NCBI GenBank assembly: GCA_013180625.2
Contig: SNVD02006977.1
Span: 209,249 to 273,248 of the forward strand
DNA: 64,000 bases
Origin: Boswellia sacra
Taxonomy: Eukaryota; Streptophyta; Magnoliopsida; Sapindales; Burseraceae
Direction: 5' to 3'
The position numbers were made by a program, and so were the translations under genes. Below, in pieces: positions 36,677 to 47,551 of this stretch (its first letter is position 1; each line of letters opens with the position of its first letter). The notes under the pieces are model-generated. The model was not told where the DNA came from. It was given only the letters and a program-made list of their open reading frames with translations, and searched no databases.

Positions 36677-36801
36677 AAATTTGAGAGTTTTATGGGTGTA
36701 TATATACATTCTGCATATTTTCATATGTCATTCCATAACCTGTCTTGCAATTAACACATAATATCTAACGTGTCTTACACAAGATTAGAGCACTTGTAGA
36801 A

Positions 36802-37451
36802 ATGGAGAAAACACCAATTCGGCGATTCCGCAATATATGCGTATTTTGCGGATCGCAATTTGGTAAAGATGGAGAGTTTACCACAGTAGCTCTTGATCTT
36901 GGTAGGACATTAGCTGCGAGGGGTATTAATTTGATTTATGGAGGGGGTAGTCTTGGGTTAATGGGGTGTGTGTCAACAGCTGCATCCCTAGGAGGGAGCA
37001 AAGTTCTCGGCATTATCCCTAAACCATTAGCTGTACGAGATATCGTAGGCAACACAATCGGGGAAGAGTTACAGGTCTCTAGCATGCATGAGCGTATTGC
37101 ACATATGGTTGTTAAGTCCGATGCATTTATAGCTTTGCCTGGTGGTTATGGTACATTAGAGGAGATATTTCAAATCACTCTTGGGCACAGCTAAACATCC
37201 ATCGGAAACCCATTGGTTTGTTAAATGTCAATAATTTTTTTGATGGTTTGTTGTCTTTTCTTGATCAAGCTGTAGAAAAAAATTTTATCTCACCATCAGC
37301 GAGGCAAATCCTTGTTACAGCTTCAACGGCAGGGGAGTTAATTGACAAACTACAAGAATTCGTCTATTCGCCTGATCCAACAACAGCTCGGATTGATTGG
37401 TTTGGAGAAGGCAATAAGAGGCGTAAACTGGATTTAACACTCCATCTGTAA
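36802..37451 (+). pseudogene. LOG: LOG cytokinin riboside 5'-monophosphate phosphoribohydrolase, intronless, one frame break
   Basis: LOG enzymes release active cytokinin bases from nucleotides in the cytosol and nucleus. The first frame (36802-37194) has FRNICVFCGSQFGKDGEF, NLIYGGGSLGLMG, the nucleotide-site motif PGGYGTLEEIFQIT and SSMHERIAHM, where the catalytic Arg is kept but the next residue, normally Lys, is Ile. At about 37181 the frame shifts by two bases (ITLGHS then stop, where the family has ITWAQL). The other frame then continues with KPIGLLNVNNFFDGLLSFLD, SPSARQILVTASTAGELIDK and stops at 37451. The family length is about 215 residues, matched if the break is ignored. Host LOG genes have several introns; this has none, so it came through RNA. 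It is diverged throughout, not a fresh copy. It lies between the two LTRs. Confidence 0.92.
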
Positions 37452-38611
37452 TCTCTATTTGCTGGTTTGCTTCGTTTTTGTTTGCTTTCTTTTTATTGTG
37501 TTTATTTGAAGTTTTTCATGTTATTTATTTTGAGATTTTTCAGGTTGTTTCTTTCCTCCCAGGTAATATTTTCTAATCTTGGTTTTTAGAGTGGTGGCTT
37601 AAAAAGTTTAAGTCCTCTTGAAACGCATTATGGATCTCTTTAATCTATAATGGTTGAATAAGGAGGCTAGCTTCTAAACTTTTTAGACCCATTCTAACTG
37701 ACTTGTTTTTGTTTGCTGGCTTGTTGGACTTTGTTATTTTATGAGTAAGTTTAGTTTTATGTAATTTAGAAGTTGTTATGTGTTTTTTGTCTTTATCAGT
37801 TTCGATTAAAAAAAATTGTGAAAAAAAGTTGAGAATGGCAGAATATGGGGTTTTCTTTAACCCTTGAAACACATTCTCTCGACATAAATCTGTAGTTTGT
37901 TTATTTCATGTTGTTTGAAGTGTCTTGTATCTTGTTTTGTTCTTTCATAATAAAGGTATATAGGCTGGAAACCTTAAGTCTGCGGGCTACTGGTCCTAAG
38001 GATTGTTGAAATATACAATCTTGACTCAGGTGTAACAACGCCACGTACCTCTTTTCTTACATTTTGTGGGTCGATGATAAGATAATGATTGAATTAAGAA
38101 TAACTCTTGGAAAATGATAAATGATGCATGGATCTGTGTGCTTGAAATGTTTATTGGTTTTCGCTTTGCTTTTGATTCCTTGCGCAACATTGAGCACTGA
38201 GCTATTATCACTGAGTTATTTGTTCACTTAGAGAAAGTTTATGTAATTTAAATGTTTCTTCAGATTTCAATGAATTCTAGAACTTGTTTGATGGTCACTC
38301 GAGGCGAAATCCTAGACTGTGCAACATTAGGGAAATGATTTAGGCCATCTTTGGACCGTTTGAGCCTTAAGAGCCAACCTTGACTAAAATTGATCCCTAG
38401 TTACCCCTTTGAGCCTCTGTAAACCTTTTCTTTGTTAACTCACTAAAAGATTTCCTAATCTCAATTGAATTTGTTCCAAACAGTTTATCCCTTACCTATG
38501 AGCATGTAAATCATTCGCAATTACATTTTGAGCTATGTTCTGGGTTTGGGAAGTTAGAGGAGGTTGGATTGTGCCCCGAGACTGTCAGACTTCAACATCG
38601 TGCAGTGCCGG
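37452..38611. other. 3' non-coding part of the Gypsy derivative
   Basis: No coding sequence. Typical T-rich 3' region of Athila-like elements, with gtgcaacattagggaaatga and ttgagcctctgtaaacc-type words. No purine-rich tract lies directly before the right LTR: the last bases are tcgtgcagtgccgg. Confidence 0.5.
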
Positions 38612-40021
38612 TGATAGGTGTCTATTTATGTATTACTTTTATATCAATTCGTCCATGTTTCTTTGCTATATTCCGTGGTATTTTTATGTTTTTGTGTGGT
38701 TTTGATGTTTGTAGGAGTTTTGGAGCAACTTGCACAAAAATGGAGTAAAACCCTTCATTTTCACCTCTGCTAGTCAGTGATCTTCTCGGATTTAATTGTA
38801 TTGATATACAATGAACCCGATGACATATTATATACCGTGGAAAGCTCTCGAAGTCTATTTTCTGGAGAAATTTACGGTTTATAAATCCATTCAGTGTACC
38901 AAAAGTTGTAATCAAAACAGTGTGAGAAGTATAGAAATGTAATTCCACAAATCACTGTAGCATGTATAATACGGGGCACTGTAGCAGTCACTGTAGCAGA
39001 GTATTTAAACACATTTTAGGGTTTTATTTTGATAACTTGAAGAGGGGAGAACGTGGTGGAGGCTTCAGCTCTGGAATTCTTTCATCTCTTGGAGTTCTTG
39101 AAGGAGAAAGGAAGCTTGGAAAGAGGAAGAACTACAATCCAAAGAGAATTACATCAAATTTGCTAAGTTTTTCCCTTCCCTTTCATTTTCTGGAATGTCT
39201 CCATGTTGTATTGTATTTACCACGTTCTTAAACATGTGTAACTGAATCTGAATTGGTTGAGGGTGATTTCAAAGCCCCTGATATGGTTTTTGTAAGTTGA
39301 TTGTGTAAGGAATTGTTATCCAATTCTCTAATTGAAGTTGCTTGTATTCTCCCATATTTAATGCTTATGATTGCTTGCTGATTGTATTTGAGTGGCCAAC
39401 TGAATATAATCTGGTTGTGATTTATTGCTAGACTAGAAATCTTGATCCGTAATTGTCTTGAATTTCTAATCATTAGTAGCAAAATTGTGATCAGAGATTA
39501 CAATTGGAGAATATAACCTAAGTTAAATAATCCGAGCTTGTGTGTTTATTGCTTAGATCAACCTATCTTTCTTATCATAATGCATCCATTGAATTAAACT
39601 CAGAGAGCTTGTTCTAGGTTGTTTAATGGATAGAGATTAAATAAAGAGCTTGTTTTATTTAACAACAAAGTAAGGAAAGATTGGGATAACAGAGCTTGTT
39701 GTTATCTACGGTTGATAACTTCAATGCTGTAATTAGATGACAATTCTACAATTAATTCGCAAATCCATATCTTGTGGTAGAGAAGGATCCCTTAACCAGC
39801 TTTCTGCCATTGATTTTTCATTCAAATTTACTTTCTGTTTTGTTATTCTTTACTTGCATTCTTATTTCATTTAGTAAATCATTCAACAAAAATCCCCCCT
39901 GTTTAGTTTATTGTTGCTGGAAATAACAAATTCAATTAGAATCAATCCTCGTGGGAACGATATCTTACTTATCACTTTATTACTTGTGCGACTAGTATAC
40001 TTGCTAGTTTCGAACGCATCA
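38612..40021 (+). repeat. Right LTR of the Gypsy derivative (or a solo LTR)
   Basis: 1410 bp, direct copy of 31610-33026, from tgataggtgtc to gaacgcatca. The five bases before it (gccgg) and after it (gccga) nearly match, which would fit a solo LTR with its own target-site duplication. The five bases before the left LTR (gatgt) do not match gccga. So the pair may be one old element with altered flanks, or two separate insertions. Confidence 0.9.
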
Positions 40022-40140
40022 GCCGACTCTAGTAGCCTCGCGAGGCACAGACTCTAGTAGCCCTGCGCCGTCAGCAGCCCTACCTCACGCCGACAGTAGT
40101 AGCCATGCGAGGCACCGACTCCAGCAGCCCCTGTAGTGTA
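40022..40140. repeat. GC-rich imperfect repeat next to the LTR
   Basis: The words gccgactctagtagcc, gcgaggcacagactc, cgccgacagtagtagcc and gcgaggcaccgactcc recur with changes. It is much richer in GC and CpG than anything around it. It starts exactly at the LTR boundary. No coding function is evident. Confidence 0.6.
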
Positions 40141-43100
40141 GATTGGTATTGTTTTCTCATTAGCATTCTACTACTGTAGGTTCATTGTTAATGTCTGCAT
40201 AATCTTGGAGTCTAGACGTTGCATTGCTTGTATTACTGATATCTCATAAGTGCGCTTCCTTTGATTATTATGGGTGCAATTTGGTTGTCTGATTAGTCTC
40301 AATCTAGATTTTGTTCGTTATTGTATGCCGCCCTCGCTTTGTTGTAATGTAGATGGCATTGTGGTGCTTAAAACACAGGTCTTTCACCTTTGAGACTACC
40401 ATTTATTTTACTAATGTGCTTTGTGTCCTATATTTCCTGTATCTATCTTATGGTATATTTCCCGTTATTAATTATTGTTTTGATTGTTGTGACATGATTG
40501 GCTATCAAACTTTTTATATACAAGATAGATCTCTTTATATGGGTACCCTATCTGTTATTCTTGTATGATTATGTCAATAATTATAGTAATGCAACTAGGG
40601 TTATTATCCCAAGTTGACGTCTATGGTGAGAAATGTTTGTGTAGAGAACTGAAATGTAGTTTAGTTATAATTTTTCTATGGTGTTGATGTCTTGAGCAAC
40701 TTCACCAATTTTTATTTGTTCTTGGTATCACTCACGTACTGTACAGCTACTTGGCAATTGCATTGGCCATGAGCAAGGTGCAATCTCATCTCTTGAATTG
40801 GGTTTTCATTTCAATTATCCTTATTCTTTTCTAATGATGCTTTAATAGTTGATGTTTTCAATGTTAGAAGGCTGTGTTTGTAGTTATTTCCATTTATAGA
40901 TATAAAGAAAAATTAAAGTATCATACGTATGATAAAGGCATTGTTGAAATGATATTAGCCATTTTTATTTGTAATTTCCAGTCGTGCTATCAGACATAGA
41001 GATGCCACAACTCAAGTTAGTATTTGAGGAAATTTATGCGAACCACTTCTGGTTTCTACCTGTTGGGTCACTTTATTTCCCTTGGTTTGGTCCATATTTG
41101 ACTATATTCTATACGTATTTCTGTATATGGATTTATTTATACTTCACATTTAATGCCTCCCAGAATTTGTGCAAAGTATTTTACTGTTTCTCATGGCATA
41201 TTGTAAATTTATAGTCAGAGGAAATGGGAAAACCAAGCAATCCCAGCCGCAGATGCAAGTTTGCAAGGTATATTAGAAGTTCTTAACTTCTTGCCTATGT
41301 TTCTTGGTCAATTTACTTATGAATTTTCTTATAAATCTGAAAGCAGTTTCACACCTTTCCCTTTGCTGGAGAAAATATGTCAATATGAAGCATTAGCTAG
41401 CAAGTTTTCAGCTTTGAGACCAGCCAGATTATCTAGCCATTTCTCAACCCAAGTTAATTAGTGATCAATCCAATTAGTAGAAATCTGGAGTTTCCATGGA
41501 TAAGAGCATATCTACTTAAAGAGTCTTGTGATAATTGTCCAGGAAAATAAAAGGGAGCTCAAGTTTGTGGACCTCTAAATTAATGATATTTTTTCGTCTA
41601 AAATACGCTCACAAAAGAGAGGGTGCAATCTTTGATTATGATTGGCTAGCCTTCTTTTTGAACTCAACTCCAAATGCAATCTGTTAACCTTAATAAGAGT
41701 TTTGCTTCTCTGTCATAGTAGTCCTTTGTATGAATTGTATGTTTGTCTTCAATTGTAACTTTGTCTTATTACAATACTTTGTTCTGTATGGTATTATTAT
41801 TGTTGTTTAGTGATAATCTAGTTTTGAGTTTGGTGTGTTGGTTACTCTCTCATGAGTCTTTTCATCATATATTTTGTTTTATATATATATATATATATAA
41901 TTTTTTGGAATCTAGATAGCTCTGTTGTTTTCGGGTTGATTCAGTATAATAGTATTTGTTCTAGGTCTAGGACTTTGTGTTTAAGGTGATGTTGACTTCA
42001 TTTATAATAATGTTTTTTCTGTCAAGTGAAGCAGTTTAAGCTTGTCAAAAGTGAAGCCTAGTACAAAAAAAGAAATTGGAAGTTTTGTAGAAATGGTGAG
42101 ATTCAACCACAATTGGAGAAATAGGCTTTTTGCATAAGTTAATTCTTTTGGGTAAGTTTTATTAGGTAAGTCCTGATATTAAAGTTTGAACCAAGCTGGA
42201 GGAAAAGTAACTTTTAAAGTGTAAAGTCATGCAAAGACAATGACTTTGGAGATACTCCTTTATGAACTTCTAATGGCACAAGCTTCACCTTAATTTTAGG
42301 AGTTGTGGGTCAGTATTAAGAGATTTCCACTATAGACCTGGTGATATTATTATTGTCTCAATCTATGATTTACACATTCAGTGTCACTTATGATTGATGC
42401 TCTTGATCTTGGTATATAAAACCTAATAAAATATTTATATGTCTAACATTTGTGACTAAAATTATAACTAAAAGATTGTTGAGTCCTGTTTAAAGTTTCA
42501 TAGAAACTAGTGGATTAGAGGTCTACTTTGATTCACAATTTTCTCTAAAAAATAAAATAAAATAACCAATCTGTAACTATACTTCTTTCTGATTGAATAC
42601 GGGTAGTTGAGCAGCATTTGGTCTTTGGAGTTCTTGAACACCTGTTAAGTTTGCTATATGATGAGATATTTTGGAGGTGGTCTAAACTATGCCATTTTGA
42701 CTCTTAAAATTATAGTATACCTCATTTCAAATCCATCATATGATTCTTCTGCTAAAATATGGAGTTATATTGGGCATGAGATATATCATTTTAGGTTGAT
42801 TTCATGTCTTTACTTTCTAGTTTGTGGGCTGTTGCATTTAGTTTTTATTGCATATTCTATCCAAATTTATATGCTTCCCTATTTCTAGAAAATACCTTCA
42901 CATGTGTTTAGATTTCGAGCTAGAACCTATGAACTAGAAAGTAATAATAAACTAAGCTTTTAGTTAGGTTAATTTGATGGACTTTGCAATACATGGATCT
43001 TAAAAAATTAGGATTCCTACTGTGATGCCCATTTGCATTTCCATAGAATCTGAATTTTTTGTTTTAGAGTTGTTGCTGGTGGTGAATAATTTTCTTATTG

Positions 43101-45060
43101 CACTATAATTTTGTTCAAGTTGTTCATTACTCAAGTAATCATTTTTTCTAGAAGTGTCAAAAGAAAAAGGGTGTTATGTTTTCTTGTAAAGTACAAGTCA
43201 TCCTAATTGTACTTAGTTGTGAGGATTAGCTATGTGATGTTATTTTTAATCTGTATCTTTGTCTTAATATATGGATACTAGGGTGTTCTCTTTGTTTTTC
43301 CACTTTGACAAGTTAATTAATGATATAAACTTTGTGTTTGATTTAGTGGTAGTTATTTTGGGACTCACCACATCCTTACTAGCTTATTTTCATTTTTTGA
43401 GGGCTCTTGAAAGATGTAAATTTTGGAATTATGATCATCTATGTTTCTTTTATGAGAGAATTAACAAAATCACTTTCACTTAGGAGCATCCTATTGGCCC
43501 TTCTGTTGGTCTGTACTGCACATTGGAAATGAGGGGAGAAGAATACCGACAACTATGATATCTTCTAATCGAGTCAATATAAATGTTGAGAGACATAGTG
43601 AAATACTTGTGTTAGACAAAGACAGCTGGTAAGCAACACACATTCTCGGAGGTTAGCCAATATAGAATGTAATTGGGCATATCAAATATTTGGAATCTGC
43701 ATGGGTGTCTATAAAGGCACTTGAAACTAAAAGTTTGATATGATTGTCCCATTCTTTGGTATCTTTTATTGTAGTAGACTAAATGGGAACATCCAATAAA
43801 TGTCTCTGAATCTTATTTTGAATGAGGGAATATTTGAATACAGTATGTGTCATATGGCATCATATATTGTTCTGTTTTCTTCCGAAGGTCTTTGCAATTA
43901 GAATTAGAAATTATATGAAATTTTAGAAAATTTGTTTTAAATTTAAGAATAATAGTGTTAGAAGAACTCGGTTAGGCTACTAGCAGTTTAGTATAATAGG
44001 AAGATTTGAAGGAATGAAATGAAATTTATCCTAAAAAAAGAGTTTATTCTTGGTTTATTGGTTCTACCTAATTATTATAATTACAGATATTTTGATGTCG
44101 CAAATATTTTGTTAGGATAAACCATTTTATTACACAGCTGAGTAGAATTGGTCAAGTACGTTCATATTGGTTTTTTTATTTCATGTTAAAACTTTTTATT
44201 TAACATAGTTATTAAAATTGCTTGGATCTTCTTAAACGTATTTATTTATGATCAATTGTTGTTTGTGCTTCTATATGCTTTTTGTTGCTGTTAATATTCA
44301 ATATTCAAGATTTTATTTACTCATTTGTTGGTTTGACATGGATTTAATTTATTTTTGTTGTTGGGCAAGGTTGATTAAGTAGAAGGTGAAGTGGTATTAT
44401 CAATTTTTGAATGCCGGATAAGGCTCCTCAAGTCTAGTTGTAAATACTTTTTTATTGTTATTTTAGGTTATTTTAGGATAATAGATGGATGAAATGTTGA
44501 AATTTGTTTGATAGATGATAGATATAAATTTTCAAAGTTCATTCGTGAAGTATTTTTATTATGGATTTAAGTTTTAAGAATTACTTTTATGATTAAATTT
44601 GTAATTTGTTCAATATATATTTATCATAAAGAGTCAATTAATAGAAGGTAGACACCTCTCTTGTATGTGTGGAGTTCAGACTATTGTTGATGAAGTGTTG
44701 TTTTAGTTGCTTTATGTACTGACTTGGATGTTAGTGAAGTGATTTGAATGTTGTAGTTAGTGTGGTGCTTAATTTGAATATTTTGATTTGAGAGCATCAT
44801 TTGATTTTGTACTGTGTTTTGGCATTGACATAGCATCACTAGGGAAATGATTTTATACATTTAGTTCATTTATTTATTGATTTACACGTTTTGGGAGTTG
44901 ATTTTCAATGAATGGCATGTAACATTCAAAAAATTTCAGATATTTGTTTTTACAAATATATACAGCATATGCAATATATATATATATAATACTGGCCGGA
45001 AGAGCACCAACCGAGTGGTATTCGGCAACATTAAGCGGTAAAAAAACGTCAAATATATAT
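40141..45060. other. Long non-coding stretch, nothing firmly recognised
   Basis: Nearly 5 kb of T-rich DNA with scattered short ORFs that lack family features. A ta microsatellite is at about 41880-41899. Splice-like motifs flank a small GC-richer piece at 41216-41268, but I cannot join it to a gene. It may be the remains of a long transcript or old transposons. Confidence 0.45.
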
Positions 45061-45555
45061 CTGAATAGAAAATTCATACTTATCGTTCATAAAGTGACGA
45101 ATATTATCCAATTTAAAAAAATTTTTACTGTTATAAAACCATATTTATCGTTCAACAAGCGTCAAATATGATAAAATTTAAAAAAGTTAACCGTTACAAA
45201 ATATATTTATCGGGCAAAAAGCGATAAATATGTTTCAATTCAAAAATGTTGCCGTTACAAAAACTATATTTATCGGGCAAAAAGCGATAAATACATTGCA
45301 ATTCAAAAACATAACCGTTACAAACTACCAAATTTGACAATAAAAAGTGACAAATATGGCATATTTTCTACCGTATTTATGTTATTATACTTGGCGCTTT
45401 TATGTGAGAAATATGGTTGTGAATATATTTGGTATTTTGACCAACCGCCAAATAGACTATATTTGGCGGTGCCATTAGTGTCGTTTTATTGACCGCCAAT
45501 TATATACTTATTTGGCGGCCTTTGACCGCTAAAAATGAGCGTTTTTCTTGTAGTG
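45061..45555 (+). mobile_element. CACTA transposon right end with palindromic subterminal repeats
   Basis: Ends at 45555 with gagcgtttttcttgtagtg, the mirror of the CACTACAAGAAAAACGCTC terminus. About five degenerate units of 60-65 bp lie inside (near 45075, 45141, 45204, 45265 and 45327). The best units contain tatttatcg-ggcaaaaag-cgataaata, a perfect 9-bp inverted repeat. Nearer the end, accgccaaata-gac-tatatttggcggt (about 45445-45470) is another palindrome. Such subterminal palindromes are where CACTA transposases bind. The other end and the coding part were not found. Confidence 0.85.
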
Positions 45556-46754
45556 AATAATAATTAAAAATATTTAAAAATTTATTGAATAAATAATAGA
45601 AAGTAAATTTGAAACAAATTGAACCCACCCATTAATCCGAGCTTTAATTAACAAACCCAAATTGGGCTGTGGCGAGTTCTGGTAGAGGAGAGAGAGGAAG
45701 AATTGATGACGGAAGCAATTTCGCCAATGAAGAGAAGGAAATAACGATCGTGGGGGTGGCAATTCGTGTCATGTATATCAATCCTTTTAATTATTCGTGT
45801 CAAGATATGAAACGCTGATTCGACATGGTCATTAAATGTGTCACCCATGTATTATAATCATGACATATTTAATTGATATAATTTGCTTAATTGTTTAATC
45901 TAATTAAGCATAGTATATCATATTCTATATATTTATATCACTTAAAATTATTTTTAGAATAAAAATAATTGTTAGTATAACAAAATTATTAAAATCATTG
46001 CAATTTACTATTATGTAAATTAATTTACTTTATAATATAAAATTTTCAGTTTTATACTATATATGCTGTAAGAAGGTAAAAATTATATCATTAAATGAGC
46101 TTGCATGTTAATGATTGACAAGATATATTTAACTATTCGTGTCATTAAACTGATTGGCGTGTTGAACACCCTCAATATGAATTCGACCTATTTATTAATT
46201 ATGTGTCATGTTCATATCGTATTCGTGTCATGTTAGGGTGTCATGATTCAAATTGTCACCCCTAGATGATGGCGGTGTGGGGGGAAGATCTGGTGAAGCA
46301 ATAGGAAGAGGTGGTGGAAATTGCTGGTAGAGGGGAGACAGAGAAAGAGACAAAGGAAGAAAGAAATGTAAGGGTGTTTAGGTAATTTTAAAAAAGTCAG
46401 TGAATGTATTTGTATTTATCGAAGGACATTTTGATCGAATAGCATATATTATCTTATCTTTCATCTTTTTTTACTTAATTTAATGTCAAAATTAAAAAAT
46501 AAGGGGATAATTTGTAATTTCAAAATGTGCAAGGGGAATTTGCTTTTTGCTTAATCTTAGGGTGTAAGTTGTTAATATCAAATGATGGAATATGAGGTTA
46601 TTTTGGTAAAATTGTGAAGAGGTTTTTCTCCATCCTCCTCATCCGTTTAATTTAACGTACGAATTCAAAAATCAGGGTGCAATTTATAATTTCAAATCTT
46701 GCAAGGAGGAATTTGTATTTTCACTTCATCTCGGGGGTAAATTGTTAATATCCC
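45556..46754. mobile_element. Mutator-like element (copy B), truncated, inverted relative to copy A
   Basis: Reverse complement of about 14780-15945 in copy A, including the nested hAT MITE (45752-46264). The right end is gttaatatccc at 46754. The left end is missing: similarity stops exactly at the CACTA terminus at 45555, so the CACTA insertion or a linked deletion removed the last 260 bp. The remaining segment of copy A was not found left of the CACTA end. Confidence 0.8.
45752..46264. mobile_element. Nested hAT-type MITE (in copy B)
   Basis: 513 bp with inverted ends ggggtggcaatt and aattgtcacccct. It is the counterpart of 15241-15745, at the equivalent point of the Mutator-like element. 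Confidence 0.65.
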
Positions 46755-47380
46755 TAAAAACAAGAATATAGCAGTGAATTTCTTTTTAAACAATTAGGGT
46801 TTTATGGATATGTAGAATGAAATAAAAGATATTTTAGTAATAACCGTATTTATTATTTTACTTAGTTTTTTTAATAATTAGACTTACAATAATTGATAAC
46901 AGATCTGCAATTTGATTATATTAGGTTCGTGGTATGTTTGACACCCTGAATATAACACAAGCAATATAAATGTTTCTATTGTTTTGATACACATCCTAAA
47001 ACAATGTATCGCAAATAACATAGTATATGAATTTAAAACTATCAAACCACTCATTATATCATCTAATCATCCACTAGACTAGTATTAATTGAATACACAT
47101 TATTTAAGATACAAAATTTGAAATAAAATTTGTGATGATGATTCATGATTATGATTATGATTATGATTATTATTATTATTATTATTATTTTTACATTATG
47201 TTTTGTGTGTGTGGGTTTCTTTTACAATGTTTACGCTATGTATGAATTATGATTTTTTTGTTAAAAAAAAAAGCCTAGGTTTTATTTTAATTTGCTTGTG
47301 ATGGTCCTGGATTAGGAAAAGAAAAAGAAAATAATTTTTTGTTTAAGACTACAAATACGAATAATATATCATTAATAATT
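46755..47380. other. AT-rich DNA with microsatellites
   Basis: An imperfect (gatt/att)n microsatellite lies at about 47137-47191. No gene is seen. Confidence 0.6.
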
Positions 47381-47551
47381 GACGGTGCCTGGTAAGCTAT
47401 TCAACCTGTCACTGAGGAAGAATATTTAACTCGTATTTTAACTTTCTGGACTTCTGATGAAGTCTGAAACCGAGAGTTCAAACGATTAAAATGGTTTCAA
47501 AATCGGCTTATTAATTTATCTGATTCTGTCAAACCTTCAATCAAATGAATA
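47381..47551 (+). pseudogene. Unidentified coding relic
   Basis: One frame reads DGAW, stop, AIQPVTEEEYLTRILTFWTS, DEV, stop, NREFKRLKWFQNRLINLSDS and VKPSIK, stop. Composition and continuity look like a real protein, in contrast with the surrounding AT-rich DNA. The internal stops (TAA, TGA) are one C-to-T step from Gln and Arg codons. I do not recognise the family. Confidence 0.45.

Noticed and set aside
36385..36761. Three overlapping ORFs across the 67-bp repeats
   Set aside because: The period is not a multiple of three and all frames are open only because the repeat lacks stops; the conserved feature is the hairpin, not a peptide.
40984..41461. Possible exons around 41 kb (ORFs at 40984-41214 and 41261-41461)
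   Set aside because: Splice-like motifs exist but neither peptide resembles a family and no consistent gene model can be built.
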